From Halodesulfovibrio aestuarii DSM 17919 = ATCC 29578 (GTDB taxonomy: Bacteria; Desulfobacterota; Desulfovibrionia; Desulfovibrionales; Desulfovibrionaceae), in the NCBI RefSeq assembly GCF_000384815.1, contig NZ_ARQF01000016.1, positions 62,001 to 126,000 on the forward strand: a stretch of DNA of 64,000 nucleotides. The letters run 5' to 3'. Position numbers and translations under genes: made by a program. Numbering within the stretch: the first letter of the stretch is position 1; each line of letters begins with the position of its first letter. The notes below the pieces were generated by a model. The model was not told the origin of the DNA. It did no database searches and saw nothing but the letters and a program-made list of their open reading frames with translations. This document shows positions 63,756 to 64,000 of this stretch, piece after piece.

Positions 63756-64000
63756 CTACCTTTTTAAATCAGCTGCATTCGCAGGCGAACTCAGTTCTGG
63801 AAAGTTTGTCAGATCAACCTGTCCATCTACCTCGGGCATAATCATATCTGGTGCAGACAACATAGCGCCTTTTTTGACTTTTGTCCTTTTTTCAGATGAA
63901 GAATATGCATTAGGCCGCTTATTATACATTGCCCACAAGTCACGCTGCTCACCTTTGTCTTCCCGAAGCAATACAGCAAACTCGCGTCTGTTTTTCAGCG
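63756..64000 (-). CDS. C-terminal fragment of an unknown protein (cut by the window edge)
   Basis: The last 81 codons of a minus-strand gene whose start lies beyond base 64000; the frame is open to the edge, beginning KNRREFAVLLRED. A basic, polar stretch (EKRTKVKKGAML) is followed by an acidic and hydrophobic end (PEVDGQVDLTNFPELSSPANAADLKR). No motif is recognised. Confidence 0.6.
   Translation of the reverse strand, partial: LKNRREFAVLLREDKGEQRDLWAMYNKRPNAYSSSEKRTKVKKGAMLSAPDMIMPEVDGQVDLTNFPELSSPANAADLKR

Overview
The window is one continuous piece of a bacterial chromosome with moderate GC and dense genes. It has no insertion sequence, prophage or CRISPR array. The gene set suggests a marine, anaerobic, sulfate-reducing member of the Desulfovibrionales, possibly Halodesulfovibrio. 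This is inferred from the two-gene SufC/SufB system, the siroheme/4Fe-4S sulfite-reductase-like protein with a NapH-like membrane partner, Na+-coupled transporters, many periplasmic solute sensors, and the rpmH-rnpA-yidD-yidC-jag-mnmE block. No marker here fixes the species.

Layout. 1-1771: end of a histidine operon (hisB, a lipoprotein gene, hisA). 1961-5105: glucokinase, a TVP38-type membrane protein and a flavin disulfide oxidoreductase. 5394-9637 (minus): a chemoreceptor, a solute-binding protein fused to a cytidine-deaminase-like domain without catalytic residues, and an unknown protein. 9749-16467: pncC, a universal stress protein, hisC-cmk, an FxsA-like protein, and the uracil genes upp and uraA with terminator-like leaders. 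16589-20264: a pseudouridine synthase/CoaE fusion and a K+ uptake pair. 20528-27654 (minus): a 1,666-residue hybrid sensor kinase, an HD-GYP response regulator and another solute-binding protein. 28131-31649: rhomboid protease, SufC/SufB and a small secreted coiled-coil protein. 31808-34850 (minus): an MDR oxidoreductase and a dksA-rqcH pair.

35304-36297: a tRNA operon with six identical tRNA-Gly(GCC) and two identical tRNA-Cys(GCA) genes, with a strong promoter and a terminator. 36539-44663: a TPR membrane protein with a CCHC zinc knuckle, a MoaE-like protein, a trehalose synthase fused to a maltokinase domain without its catalytic aspartates, and an Na+ symporter. 45232-52342: a PP-loop tRNA-thiolation-like protein, recA, alaS, a small NTF2-like protein and a dicarboxylate/glutamate symporter. 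53048-55277: phoB-pstB-phoU without the Pst permease. 55471-58216: an RNase D-like exonuclease and the siroheme/NapH-like pair. 58477-63550: mnmE, jag, yidC, yidD, rnpA and rpmH, the ribosome/membrane-insertion block often found near replication origins.

The most unusual items are two apparent pseudoenzyme fusions. One is a secreted solute-binding protein carrying a cytidine-deaminase fold that lost all zinc ligands and the catalytic Glu but kept the ribose-binding Asn and Glu. The other is a trehalose synthase whose maltokinase half has Asn at both key Asp positions. Also notable are rnpA, which has no ATG, GTG or TTG start upstream of its conserved N-terminus, and an intrinsic terminator directly between a strong promoter and upp.
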